Shown here: piece after piece, positions 52,358-64,000 of the stretch | How the letters are laid out: each line of letters begins with the position of its first letter | How positions within the stretch are numbered: position 1 is the first letter of the stretch | NCBI GenBank assembly: GCA_029237695.1 | Contig: JAQRGA010000132.1 | Coordinates: 1 to 64,000 of the forward strand | Reading direction: 5' to 3' | DNA length: 64,000 nucleotides | Origin: Conchocele bisecta | Taxonomy: Eukaryota; Mollusca; Bivalvia; Lucinida; Thyasiridae | The notes under the pieces: generated by a model | Database searches by the model: none | What the model was told of the DNA's origin: nothing | What the model saw: the letters and a program-made list of their open reading frames with translations, nothing else | Translations under genes and position numbers: made by a program

Positions 52358-52923
52358 ACATGATAATTATTCACCCATTACATAATTTGGCAAAACATTT
52401 TACTGAGAAAAAATAGCAATTTTATTATCTATCCAAATAATCCGGTTACAAGCTAACATTTTACGAGATATATAGAGGTTACTTGAATCATTTGAATATT
52501 GTAGACCCTGATCGCGCAGGACAGGTCATATTTTAATTTTCAAAACTGTGGGAAATACCAGTTCTCAAACAGTGTAGACCCTGATCTGATTGTGCGGATG
52601 TACAAGGAGATCTGGGTCACAGTACGTAAGAACCATAGGACAGTAAGTAACAATTACCTGCTGTGGGCACACAGCCGGGCCGAAGACAATCTGTGCAAAC
52701 CGTAAACCAGTCGAACAACCCGTACGGTCACTATCTCCTGTGTATAAAATGCATGGTATTGAGTGGAACATCATCAATAACCTACCGCCACAAGAATTAT
52801 GTTTCAGAGCTTAAAACTAGATGGCTGCGGCCAGCATATCACGCATGCCGAGGTATTTCATGGGAGGCAAAATCGAAACGTACAAAACGGGGAGATAATC
52901 CATGATATCGATGTTCAAATAAA

Positions 52924-53102
52924 ACAAGAAATGCGTCTGTCGAACGCGGATGCACCTGCAGCATTTTGATGAAACTGTGACAAAGTGGTTACCGAAATTT
53001 GAGAAACTGCTGACAAGTGGTTACGAAAAGTGTGACGGACGGACAGAAGGACGGTCCTTTACACTATCTGCACCGTTTCTTCGAAACCGGATGGCATAAA
53101 AA
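52924..53102 (-). mobile_element. GGCATA-hairpin element, inverse copy of 21332-21514
   Basis: Plus strand ACAAGAAATGCGTCTGTCGA ACGCGGATGCACCTGCAGCA and the end GAAACCGGATGGCATAAAAA match the reverse complement of the nested element in HECT-gene intron 7. Confidence 0.75.
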
Positions 53103-53241
53103 TCATTGAAAAAAGTGTACTTATCTCCATCCAGAAGGAATCTTCATAAAAGTATCAAGCCCTCTAGCTATTACATACGTTTAAATGGTTTACGAGTTGC
53201 AAGGCAAACACGTAACCCTAAACCCCAACAATTCTAAATGG

Positions 53242-56200
53242 AAACAAGAGGGCCATGATGGCCCTAATACACTCACCTTGACTATGAAACAGAGGAGAAT
53301 GTGACATTGAGTTATTTATGTGTTTATAATTGTGCTATTTTTAGAATGGCCAAGGGATCTTAACTTACTCTGAAGTTTGGCCAGCATCGGCCATGTGGGT
53401 TCCTGAGATAAAGTCGTTCAAAATCTCGAATAAATGGACCCTTTTGGATGCAATCATGGATGCGAATCTTTATCCGATTCCAACAAAATATTGCAAACCA
53501 GAGCAATCGCCTCATCGATACCTTCTAATTTGATAATTCTGACAGTGCATATTCAGTCAAAAATAAAATTAGACCCCACGGGCCAACGCCCTTTTTTGAC
53601 CCGGGGGTCACCTTTTAACACTTGAAAGAGCATTCTACGTTGATCATACCTACAAAGTTTCGTCGAAATCGGCTAGGGTTCTTGAGACGATTTTAAGATT
53701 TTGTGCTATTGTAGACGGCGGGCCATCTGGATTAGCGAGCCCTCAGGTTTTAACAAAATTGAAAAGCTTCACCATGGACATAATGTTAAGTTTGGCCCCA
53801 TGGGCCATGGGGTTCGTATGAAGAGAATTTTGAAAATCTCTAATAAAAGAACATTACTTTTGACCTTTTTGGCGGCCATCTTGGATGAAATATGACCATC
53901 CTATTTCCGACAAAACATGTACCAGAGCGTCGCCTCTTTGATACTCTTCGATTTATTAGACATGAATGACCATATTCGGTCTAAATAAAATTTTACCCCA
54001 ATTTCATCCCACGGGCCACGCCCATTTTGGACCCGGGGTCCAATTTTAAACTCTCGAAAGCGCATTGTACTCATTTTGGTTAATACAAGTTTCGTCAGAT
54101 ATTCAACAGGCGTTCACGAAAGATTTTTTAAGAATTTATGCTAATTTTTAGATGGCGGCGATTTGGAGTAGCGATGTCGTCCATTTTAACAAATCTGAAA
54201 AAGGCTTCAACCATGGACCATAAACTTTTAAGTTTGGCTACATGGGCCAAGCGGTTTCATGTGAAGAAGAATTTTTGAAATCTCTAATAAAAGAACCGAT
54301 CTTGACATTTCGGCATCCATCTTGGTTGAAATAACAATCAGAGTTCGACAAAAAATGTACAGAGTGATCGCTCATTGATACCTTCGATTTGCTATTAGGA
54401 CAGTATGACTATTCGGTTCAAAATATAAATTTTTACCCATTTCATCCACGGGCCACGCCCATTTTTGAACCCGGGTCACCATTTTAGTCAACTCTGAAAG
54501 AGATTGTACATCGGTCATACCATGTTTCGTCGAAATCCATCAGGCGGGTTCACCCGTGAAGATTTTTTTTAAGAATTTATGCTATTTTTAGATGGCGGCG
54601 ATTGGGATTAAGCGAAGAGTCCATTTTAACAAAATCTGAATGGCTTCACCCATGACCATAAACTTTTAGTTTGGCTACATGGGTCCAAGCGGTTCATGTG
54701 AAGAAGAATTTTGAAATCTCTAATAAAGAACCTTTTGACATTTCGCAGACATCTTGTGACATAACAATCTGAGTTCGACAAAATATGATACACATGAGTG
54801 ATCGCCTCATTGGATACCTTCGATTTGATCTATATAAATTACATATTCGGTCAAAAAATAAATTTGACCCCACAGGCCACGCCCATTTTTGACCAGGGTC
54901 CCATTTTAACAACTTTGAAAGAGCCATTGTAAATCGATCATTCCTACCAAGTTTCGTCGAAATCAGGATAGCGGGTTCTTGAGAAGATGATTTAAGAATT
55001 TATGCTATTTTTAGGACGGCAGCCTTTTGGATTAGCGTTGACCTCCATTTTAACAAATATGAAAAAGGCTTCACCCCATGGACCATAACTTTTTAAAATT
55101 TGGTACATGGGCCAAGCGGTTCATGTGAAGAAGAATTTTGAAATCTAATAAAAGAACCTTTTGACATTTCGGCGCCATCTTGATTGAAATAACCAATCCG
55201 ATTTCGACAAAAAATGTACCAGAGTGATCGCCTCATTGATCCTTCGATTTGATATATAACATTACCAATTCGGGTAAAATAAAAATTTGACCCCAAGGGC
55301 AACGCCCATTTTTGACCCCGGGGTCACCATTTTACAGCTTTGAAAGAGCAGTGTTACATCGAATAATTCCTACCAAGTTTCTCGAAATCGGCTAGCGTTC
55401 ATGAAGATGTTTTTAGAATTTATGCTATTTTTAGACGTCGGATCTGGTTAGCGTGACCTCCATTTTAACAAATCTGAAAAAGGCTTCACCCATGGTCCAT
55501 AAAACTTTTAAGTTTGGTACCCATGGGCCAGCGGTTTCATGTGAACAAGAATTTTGATTCTCTAATAAAAGAACGAACCTTTGACATTTCGGAGCCATCT
55601 TGGATGACATAACAATCAGAGTTCGTCAAAAAATGTACCAGAGTGATCTCCTCATTGATTCCTTCGATTTGATTCTATAAAATTTAACCATATTCGTCAA
55701 ACAAAAATTTGACCCACAAGCAAACGCCCATTTTTGACCCGGGGTCCACCATTTTGATACAACTTGAAAGGAGCATTGTACATCGATCATTCCTTACCAA
55801 GTTTCGTGAAATCTGGCTACGGTTCATGAGAAAGAAGATTTAAGATTATGTATTTTAGACGGCAAGCCATCTTGATTAGCGATGACCTCCGATTTTAACA
55901 ATCTGAAATAGGCGTCACCCATGGACCTAACTTTTATGTTTGCTACCATGCGTCAAGAGGTTCATGTGAGAAGAATTTTGAAATCTAATATAAGAAACAA
56001 CCTTTTGACATTTCGGCGGCCATCTTGATGAATTAACAATCCGATTTCCGACAAAAAATTGTACCAGAGTGGATGCCTCATTGATACCTTCGATTTGATA
56101 TATAACATGACCAAATTCGGTAAAAAATAAAATTTGACCCCAAGGGCCACGCCATTTTTGACCCCCGGGGTCACCATTTTACAGCTTTGAAAGGAGCATT

Positions 56201-57810
56201 GTACATCGATCATTCTACCAATTCGTCGAAATCCCGGCTAGCGGTTCATGAGAAGATTTTTTTAAGAATTTATGATATTTTTAGACGGACGGCCATCTTG
56301 GTTAGCGATGACCTCCATTTTAAACAAATCTGAAAAGGCTTCACCATGGCCATAACTTTAAGTTTTGGCCTTACCATGTGGAAAGGGTTCATGTGAAGAG
56401 AATTCTGAAATCTCTAATAAATGAACGGACCTTTTGGGGGGGAACATTTCGGCAGCCATCTTGGATGACATAAAACTTTCGAGTTCGACAAAAAATGTTC
56501 CAGAGTGATCGCCTCATTGATACCTTCGATTTGATCTATTTATTTACCTTATTCGGTCAAAAAATAAATTTGTCCCCACAGGACTACCGCCCATTTTGAC
56601 CCCGGGGTACCCATTTTAACAACTTTTGAAAGAGCATTGTACATCGATCATTCCTACCAGTTTCGTCGATAATCAGGGCTAGCGGTTCTTGAGAAGTAAG
56701 ATTTAAGAATTTTATGCTATTTTTAGACGGCAGCCATCTTGGTTTAGCGATGACCTCCTATTTTAACAAATCTGAATGGCTTCAACCCTTGGACCATAAC
56801 TTTTAAGTTTGGCTACCATGGGCCAAGCGGTTCATGGAAGAGATTTTGAAATCTAATAAAGACGACTTTTGACATTTCGGCGGCCCATCTTGGAATGAAT
56901 AAACCATCCGATTTCGACAAAAAATGTACCAGAGATGATCGCCTCTTTGATTACTTCGATTTCGAATATTAACATGACCAAATTAGATGGCTGGTAAAAA
57001 ATAAAATTTGACCCAAGGGGCCACGCCCATTTTTGACACCGGGGTCACCATTTTACAGCTTTGAAAGGAGCAATTGTACATCGATCATTCCTACCCAAAA
57101 AAAAAATAAAAAAAAGTTTTTCGTCGAATCCGGTGGCGGTTCATGAGAGATTTTTTTAAGAATTTTAGCTATTTTAGACGGCGGGCCATTATGGATTAGC
57201 GATGACCTCCATTTTAACAATCTGAAATGCATTCACCTTGGTCCATAACGTTTTATGTTTGGTACCATTTGCCTTGCGGTTCATGTGAAGCAGAATTTTG
57301 AAAGCTCTAATAAAGAACGGACACCTTTTGACGGCAATCTTGGATGAATTAACCATACGATTTTTGACATAAAAATGCACCAGAGTGATCGCCTCATTGA
57401 TACCTTCAATTTGATTTATTGATATGACAATATTCGGTTAAAAATAAAATTGTCCCCACGGGTTACGCCCATTTTTGACCCTGGGGTCACCATTGTAACA
57501 ACTTTGAAAGAGCATTGTAATCGATCATTTCCTACCTAGTTTTGTCGAATTTCGGTGGCGGTTCTGAGAAGATTTTTGATGTATTTGTGCTATTTTTAGA
57601 CGGTGGCCATCTTGGATTATCTTATTGTCGTCATTTTATAAATTTTGTTATCCACCCTACCTAAGGACATGACCATGAAGTTTGGTGACTATAGGCCCAA
57701 TGGTTACCGAGGAGAAGACGTTGAAAATGTTCACGGACGACGGTGACGACGGGACAAACGGGCTCATTGTGGTAACAATAGCTCACATGAGCTTCTCTAA
57801 GGTGAGCTTA
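53242..57810 (+). mobile_element. 4.6 kb bounded element with about ten 430 bp core units
   Basis: Starts ACAAGAGGGCCATGATGGCC CTAATACACTCACC and ends GACGGTGACGACGGGACAAA, then CTCATTGTGGTAACAATAGC TCACATGAGCTTC, a start/end pair common in mollusc non-autonomous elements as I recall. Core units begin near 53640, 54085, 54520, 54935, 55365, 55785, 56205, 56655, 57080 and 57525, a 415-450 bp spacing. Units carry GGCGGCCATCTTGGATTA, CCATGGACCATAACTTTTAA, GTACCAGAGTGATCGCCTCA and ACGCCCATTTTTGACCCCGG. Many one-base gaps separate the units. Confidence 0.8.
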
Positions 57811-59066
57811 TAAAGGTTATGGACATGTTAGTGTGAATGCTTAATTTCCTGTTCCTTGCAAATCTGAACGTCGAAATTGGGAATTCAAGCATTCATTTGC
57901 CAATGAAATTGTTGTTGGTTTTTGTTGTTTTTTTTTTCATGTTTCGATACATACGGGACAAGTAATTTTAATACAATGTTAAAATGATGAAATTTGTTTA
58001 TGTATTTATGGTCAGAAATATTCTGAGACGATGTAAAACACGCAACAAGAAGGTGGACTGTTATTGAAACACCAATGTATGATAGCCACGCAGTGCATCA
58101 CATGACTTTCATGTATCGATCCCGAATTATTTGGATATTCTAATAAAAATTCCTCAGTAATGTTTTTGCTAAATTATGATTAATGGGTTAATTAGAAATA
58201 ATATGTTGAATACTTGTTGATTTTTAGAATCACATTTCAGTCGATAGTGTTGTTTTAAATCATTTCATATATGAGGTGTGTGTTTTTTGCAATGTTAGCA
58301 TGTGTTTATTTTGTTTGATTATCTACTAAATAAATGGTTCATATGTGAGGAATTGTGTTTGCATTGCGCAATGCCTGTATTTCAGCAAGTTGGCCGTTTT
58401 ACATCATTTCTTATTGGTTTTTGTTGAACTAATTTTGACATTTGACAAGTATCTACCAGTAAATATTTAGCAGTAATTACGTAATATTACAGCCGGATGT
58501 CTGGGTACTTATTATTCCGCTACGTTAAACACCTGTGACCATGGACACAGGTAAATTAATTGTTTGTTTGTTTACAGAATAACTACGATCTATCTAGGTC
58601 GGCATTTTTATTTATAATAATCGCGTCTTATCTACAATTGTTTATGTTCGCCGAAATACAAATCCAATGAAAATTGCCTTTTGCAATTTCACGCTTTTGT
58701 TGTTGGCATAATCTGCTAATTACTTTAAAATTCTTATTCATTTAAATATAATTAGGGTCACAGTAGATTCTATAGGTACTGGTTTAGTAGCTGTGAATCG
58801 CCAGGTGGATGCCGGGGCGTTATCGATCGATAAAAGTGGTCAGTTTGGGGATTAAGGTTTAAGACTGTCCGTGCCAAATCGGGCTTGTGGGGGACGCTCC
58901 AACAGAAACTAGTGACTTGTCCGGGACTAAAATCAGCATAGAGCACTTGCCCAGATCAAAAACCGATTGTCCACGGGGGTAGGTGTCCAATTTGTACAGT
59001 CTGCGTTATTGGACAATCGTATAATTGTCTTTTATAACGTCTACACAAGTGAATTTTAAGTACGTA
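57810..59066. other. AT-rich sequence without recognised features
   Basis: No exon or repeat pair recognised. Confidence 0.35.
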
Positions 59067-59438
59067 TTAAGGTACAAGCCCACGCAGTAGACACAAATGT
59101 TCTCATAATCAGAGGACATACATCTCGGACATTTTCTAGGAAAAATAAACATTCATTCTCCACTACCCCATGTATTGATCGGAATTATTATTTTTTATTA
59201 ATCAGACGAAATTTCCACTGACATCAGGGGTGATAACCGTTTGTTTCCTTAAATGTTAACGGGACATATTTTTAGTTCTCGTATTTATTTTTGATATTGC
59301 AATGATCTGCTCATTTGCATATGAAAATAGCCTGATACTCACACGCGTGTCACTGTCAGTAAAATACTACATTACTAAACGCTTATTTAAATCCTATAAG
59401 GAACATTTTGTGGCTAATGGGTGGCATGTACCTTTTAA
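59067..59438. mobile_element. TTAA-bounded MITE, copy 2 (372 bp)
   Basis: TTAAGGTACAAGCCCACGCA at the left and GGTGGCATGTACCTTTTAA at the right. The inside (CATCAGGGGTGATAACCGTT, TTTGCATATGAAAATAGCCT, AGGAACATTTTGTGGCTA) matches 2454-2931, with one internal deletion of about 100 bp. Confidence 0.75.
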
Positions 59439-59744
59439 CCCTAAATATTTATTTTTCGGGACACAATTGCTTTGGGAAACCCCTATTAAATAAGGGTTTA
59501 TCAAACAAATTATATGCGAATGCATTGTTATGAGATTAGACCAATACAGCATACTAACCCTCAATATTGGCACGCTCAACTGTTGTGCCCCAAATAATAT
59601 GGAGTCCGAATATTTAGTGGTATTACGGTATATCGGCCTGCAGAAAAATCAGTCACCATTCGATTCTTGGAAAAACACCGTATTTTATAGAATTTATTGT
59701 ATTTTATACACTCGGCAATGACGTAATGGCATACTCGAGGGTGC

Positions 59745-59925
59745 CCCCCGCGCGATTTTGATGTTGTAAAAAATTGTGGACAGAGTTGAGGGGAATGTTT
59801 TCAGATAATTTTACTAAATGGTTCACCTTGGCGATATATTTCACACTGGCATGGAAACAGAAAGCAGCTGCAGGTATTTTCATTTGTCGATAAACTGATT
59901 GTCCGGATAATCTGTATATGACTTG
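59745..59925 (+). repeat. dispersed repeat, copy 2 of the CACTGGCATGGAAACAG family
   Basis: CCGCGCGATTTTGATGTTGT, GGGGAATGTTTTCAGATAAT, CACCTTGGCGATATATTTCA and GATTGTCCGGATAATCTG follow the same order as 23806-24035. Confidence 0.7.
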
Positions 59926-60612
59926 CCGTCATAGGTAGTGCTATTACATATTAGCTGCTGTATTCATCATACGCAACAAGGAGACAATCTAATGAAATGC
60001 AAGACAATGTTTATTTCGAAGCAAACCCTTCAATAATTGCTGTCTGTTGATGTGTAAAACAATAGTGTATTTTATTTTACCCAATTAAATTTTGAAATAC
60101 CCATTGCTTCAGAAGTGATCGAGTGAAAATATTCAATTACTAATTCCTTATTGGAGCCTGGCTCTCAGATTAAGGGGAAGTACGGTAACTGGCATACAAA
60201 ATCAATGTACCCCTGCCATACAAACACTCTTAGCACTTGCAAGTCGAATTGGTACAAGTGATTTCTGTGACGTGAAATTAAGCCATTGGTTAAGTATTCG
60301 TGCAATTTACCCCTCATTTGAACCTCTCAATGAGACGGTTCAACATGTGGCTCTAAAACATGTTGTTTCCTGTACGGAACGAAAAGCAATCGTCTAAGCT
60401 TTGGGTCAATGTCTTCAAACTGTCTGGCAGAGGTGGTCTAGAATGTTTAGGATGCAAATAGTCATTTGATTATAGATTTAGTGGTTATAATAAATTTGGC
60501 AGATGGCAAGGTGGCTTCATAGTGCAACACCTCAAAAGCGAGTTCCAATTCTACTGCCCTGTACCGTCCATAGCGTGAACCACCCGGTGTTGTTCAAATA
60601 TGGCTGTGACAA

Positions 60613-60708
60613 CTAATCGGAAGCTTGGCAAGAATCTGCTGGATCATGAACACGCGTAAGTGCGGCACTCAAAGTATCGAAGGCAATTACGTTACAGGTT
60701 GCGGCCGT
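60613..60708 (-). CDS. possible last exon of an unknown minus-strand gene
   Basis: Minus strand: a T-rich tract and TCTGTTTTCAG directly precede 60708. Then 31 codons to TAG at 60615-60613, TAATCNVIAFDTLSAALTRV plus HDPADSCQASD. CpG-rich codons contrast with the flanks. No family is recognised and no partner exon was found, so this may be chance. Confidence 0.2.
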   Translation of the reverse strand, partial: TAATCNVIAFDTLSAALTRVHDPADSCQASD

Positions 60709-60849
60709 CTGAAAACAGACCAGAAACGAGAACATAAATGAAGGGAAATGAGCAGATGAAAGCAGTGAATATGCATATGAATTAGGATCATTGTAGCTGA
60801 TATGAGGGTTTGCAATGTGTATAATACGGTCATTCTGCCCATACAATAA

Positions 60850-62300
60850 TGAGGAATAGAGGAGACAAAATTGGTGACAAATTTAATTAAAGGAAAGTCA
60901 AAATATAAACAATATCAGCAGGTATATGCAAGTAGCGGTGACTATTGTTTTACGACCTTGTGCAATATCACATAAGCTTTCGCATGTTCATATGCAGTCT
61001 CATCTGGGTCTACACTAGTTGCAAACACTAGTTGAAGCTATTTGCATTTACTAGCCATAATGTAGAACTAAAAGTGCGAAATCAATACAGAAACCCGAAT
61101 GAACAAATTTGAGTTGCCATTTCACTATGTGATAAACATAATTCTGTGGTAACCATATGACTGGAAGCAATCGCAGAATAGATAAGTAGTTCCGCCTTAC
61201 TCGCAATGGTATGGGCTTTACTATGAGGTATGGGACAGTTGTGCAACAGCACAGACTGTGCACAATGACTACTGAAAATAATTCAATGTGTGGACATTTT
61301 GTCTGATATCACCATTTTCTGCTTAAGGTGGCAGTCCTCAGCATTTAGGACAATTTATGGAGTTTCGGGCCCGCGAACGCGAACAAGATTTAGCGAATAT
61401 TTTAATTCAAATTGTGTAAAATAATCTGTTTTGATGCATGCATGACTACATGATAGGTACAAGATGTATTTAACAACAAACGCAAAACTCAGGAGCATAA
61501 TGCACAGGCTGTCAGCACTCTATGTTTACACAGAAATGTAGCCAGCAAAATCGCTGCATTTATTTGGCCGCGGCCACACATTTGAACAACATGGATTTCA
61601 AAGATTCGCCACATGCGGACACTGCAATAATTCTTGCTAATTGTACCATTTCTGCAGATCACACCTTGATCACATTGAATCGTTAGTCTGTTACTGTACC
61701 GACCGGTTTTGTTTTCGACAGCAGACCTTACCTTTTTCCGGACAGATAAAAATGGCTGCAATAGTCGGGAGAAAATTCCGAGCAGAGTTTCGCACTTTCG
61801 TTGCAACTGAAATCATGCCAGCATGACACAGATGCAAGTAAAATCACAAAGTTTTGCAAGAAAAGTGTTATATGCAGTGGAAACATGCATATGATGTTGG
61901 TAATTAATTGTAGAACTTTGTCATTAAGCCACAGACATGTGTTTTTTATATTATTTGACTAGAAGGCCATAGAAAAAAATTAACTAACCAACTAGCCGAG
62001 GCTGCCATCCGCTTAAGAACTTTTTTTTCAAAATTTGTAGACCCGCTAGTGTCACTGCACATGGGAAAGACATCAATTTCAGCATAAACCATGCAAAATT
62101 TTTGTAGCCAAGTGACATGTTACGCCGATTTTCAACTATATTTTGCTCCGGTTGTGAGGCCTAAGGATTAAAGTTATGAAGTAGTCCTCACTGGAAAAAA
62201 TATGTCTTATGTACGATTGATTTATTTCTGACCATAGTAGCCCGTGATATATTATGCTAAAAATCTTGAGCCGGTTCAAAAGTTACAGACTTTCCATTTT
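60850..62300. other. no gene recognised
   Basis: Mostly unique sequence. An open frame of 105 codons on the minus strand (61806-61489) has no family resemblance and is not called. Confidence 0.3.
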
Positions 62301-62312
62301 GACGTAATGCTG

Positions 62313-63276
62313 TTGCGGACACTACATGTATGACTGCTGTTATGTAGTAGATAATTTCTCAAATGATCGTAAATTCATTGATTTTATGTGTCAAATTCAT
62401 TGAATTTACATGCAAAACACAAAAGTTTAACATAACATTCGGTATGTTGTGGTTGTATAAATTGTGATTTTTTTTTTACTGGTTTCCTATTTTTCATGCA
62501 AAAATTTTGTGTTACTTTGGTTCTATTACAATTTATTTCGCAATTTGGTTGCTTAGTTTCTGTAGTAGGGAATGGTATCAAACAGGCCTGGGGTGTCTCT
62601 TCAAATAAACACAAATTGGTATGTCATGATATAGAGATTAATTTGTAATCAAGGTAAATATATAGTGCATAATTGTGTTGGCGACACTACATGTTCAGGA
62701 ATAAAAGTGTGTTATCATAAGGTGATTGAAACCGTAGATTAAGGTGCCAGTCTGATTCTAAGAACGTTAGTGCATAGATGAATAGTATCACCTACAGACA
62801 TTTTGTCTCGTGTTGTTAAGTCAGATAATAGTTTGAATTAAATAAAACTGTGACACTTGTGTAATACACCTTATGAAAGTTATCTCAAATATGTGTATAC
62901 AGTATTCCAAACTTATCTTCTGTTTATAATTCAGACCGTATTAGAACACATGTAACCAAGTTAAAACTCCCGTGAACATTAATAAACAAATACATTTGCC
63001 AATGATACAAGCATGAAACCAAATCTGTTGCGGACACTACATGTTTTGTACAGAATGAATTATATACTTTTACATCCACAAATTTAGCAAGGTCCTATGA
63101 GTTATGGGGACATCCAATATCACGTCACTAAAATTTGAATACTAAGTTCCTAATATAGTTAACTTAATCGATTAATGAAAGATACATTGTGACATTACAA
63201 TTGAATGTGTAACTACAAGTGGTGCTATATCGTACAATCCATCAAAATATACATTTTTGTCACAGACACTAACATG
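62313..63276. repeat. recurring TTGCGGACACTACATGT word
   Basis: Exact at 62313-62329 and 63028-63044, one base different at about 62678-62694, and degenerate at about 63259-63276. The sequence between copies is not obviously repeated. Confidence 0.6.
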
Positions 63277-63502
63277 ACTGTCACATCATTGTCCATATTA
63301 CCAATGATATTACACGGTTTATAAAACTTTTTTTTATTAAAAACAAATAACTCTTAACACCAACAGGTTTAACACTTTAGCAGTATATAACATAAATCGT
63401 CTGTTGTTGTGTGCATTTAGCACTGTCATTTTGATAGTTTCAGAAAAACGCAATTATTTAAACACAAAAATAATTTCTCCTGTTAGTGCTTTTCTGTGAC
63501 TA

Positions 63503-63640
63503 ATTAGGCTCTGGGGAGAATGTCATGACATTTGTAGTGGGTCTCCCAAGTTTCATCGGGCGCATAGGGCACACTTTACACTCCAGCTTTCTGGGCCATA
63601 GACGAATGTTTGACTTCTTTGCTCTCTGTGTTCTCATGCA
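63503..63640 (-). CDS. possible coding fragment with Cys pairs, minus strand
   Basis: After a possible acceptor (TTCTAAGTGCAG) the minus strand reads CCMRTQRAKKSNIRLWPRKL then ECKVCPMRPMKLGRPTTNV to a TAG. The paired Cys recall transposase zinc ribbons, but the pattern is incomplete and no neighbouring exon is seen. Confidence 0.15.
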
Positions 63641-64000
63641 ACACCTGCACTTAGAAATGTGTTATATTATGCAGTGCCCTCCCAAAACAATACGTCCATT
63701 ACAGGTATGCATCATGCAGATGTGAGTGTGCAAGATAATCAGAGCTATATTGATCAACAACGCCAATTGGCCCTTTCGTGCTCAGGTTTGCAGTCATGTA
63801 CATTACATTATTCAAAGTAATCGTATTACTATGTTGTAATTTTTTTAAAGTATACTGTTACAGTTTGATACATGTATGTGTGTTTTTTTCTCAATATTAC
63901 TGAGCGCAAATTTCGCCTAGTACTCGACTTAGAACCACTGAGGCGACTGACACGTATCCATTTAAATTGTAGTGGCTGTAGTGGGCTGTTGTCTCTGCCC

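Noticed and set aside
61489..61806. 105-codon minus-strand frame
   Set aside because: No family motif, no convincing splice signals at its edges, and composition like the flanking DNA.

Overview
The window is intron-rich, AT-rich animal DNA dominated by repeats. It most resembles a marine bivalve mollusc. The main signs are hundreds of copies of the TGACCTTGACCTT-type phrase, GTCC/CCGT runs next to GGGGGCATA hairpins, several families of 130-180 bp core repeats, mollusc-type SINE tails, and a jockey/CR1-like LINE tail. This is a judgement from sequence style, not a database result. No bacterial gene, rRNA, CRISPR array or intact tRNA gene was seen.

Two multi-exon protein genes can be assembled by eye with consistent splice phases. 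(1) On the plus strand, 5797-25233, an 11-exon gene encodes about 727 aa. It has a Ser/Thr-rich N-terminus, a conserved unnamed domain, two CxxC-x11-HxxxC (UBZ4/Rad18-type) zinc fingers, and a complete HECT ubiquitin-ligase domain with its catalytic Cys (G2E3-like family). (2) On the minus strand, 44955-34473, a gene of at least five coding exons encodes about 474 aa or more. It has two helix-turn-helix segments and a retroviral/IS3-type integrase core with an intact D, D, E triad. The two genes converge, their 3' ends 9.2 kb apart, and both look undamaged. The leading hypothesis is that they form one unit: either a large two-gene eukaryotic DNA transposon, or a domesticated pair of integrase-type transposase and ubiquitin ligase. 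No bounding inverted repeats or target duplication were found, so the transposon reading is unproven.

Layout: 1-5.8 kb holds MITE-like elements (548-1414, 1589-1775, 2454-2931, 4519-5068) and a LINE tail. 5.8-25.4 kb is the HECT gene, with introns packed with core repeats and one nested transposon (20446-21585). 25.4-34.5 kb is the convergent spacer of SINEs, fold-backs and tandem arrays. 34.5-45 kb is the integrase gene. 45-53 kb holds a LINE tail, a promoter-like CpG patch, hairpin duplications and a first copy of the 430 bp array. 53.2-57.8 kb is a bounded element with about ten degenerate 430 bp units. 58-64 kb is mostly unique AT-rich sequence with a second copy of the TTAA element and a recurring 17-mer.

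Limits: exon joins were inferred from GT/AG sites, phase and family resemblance, not from transcripts. Untranslated first exons and poly(A) sites are mostly unresolved. Repeat boundaries are approximate unless a terminal inverted repeat is described.
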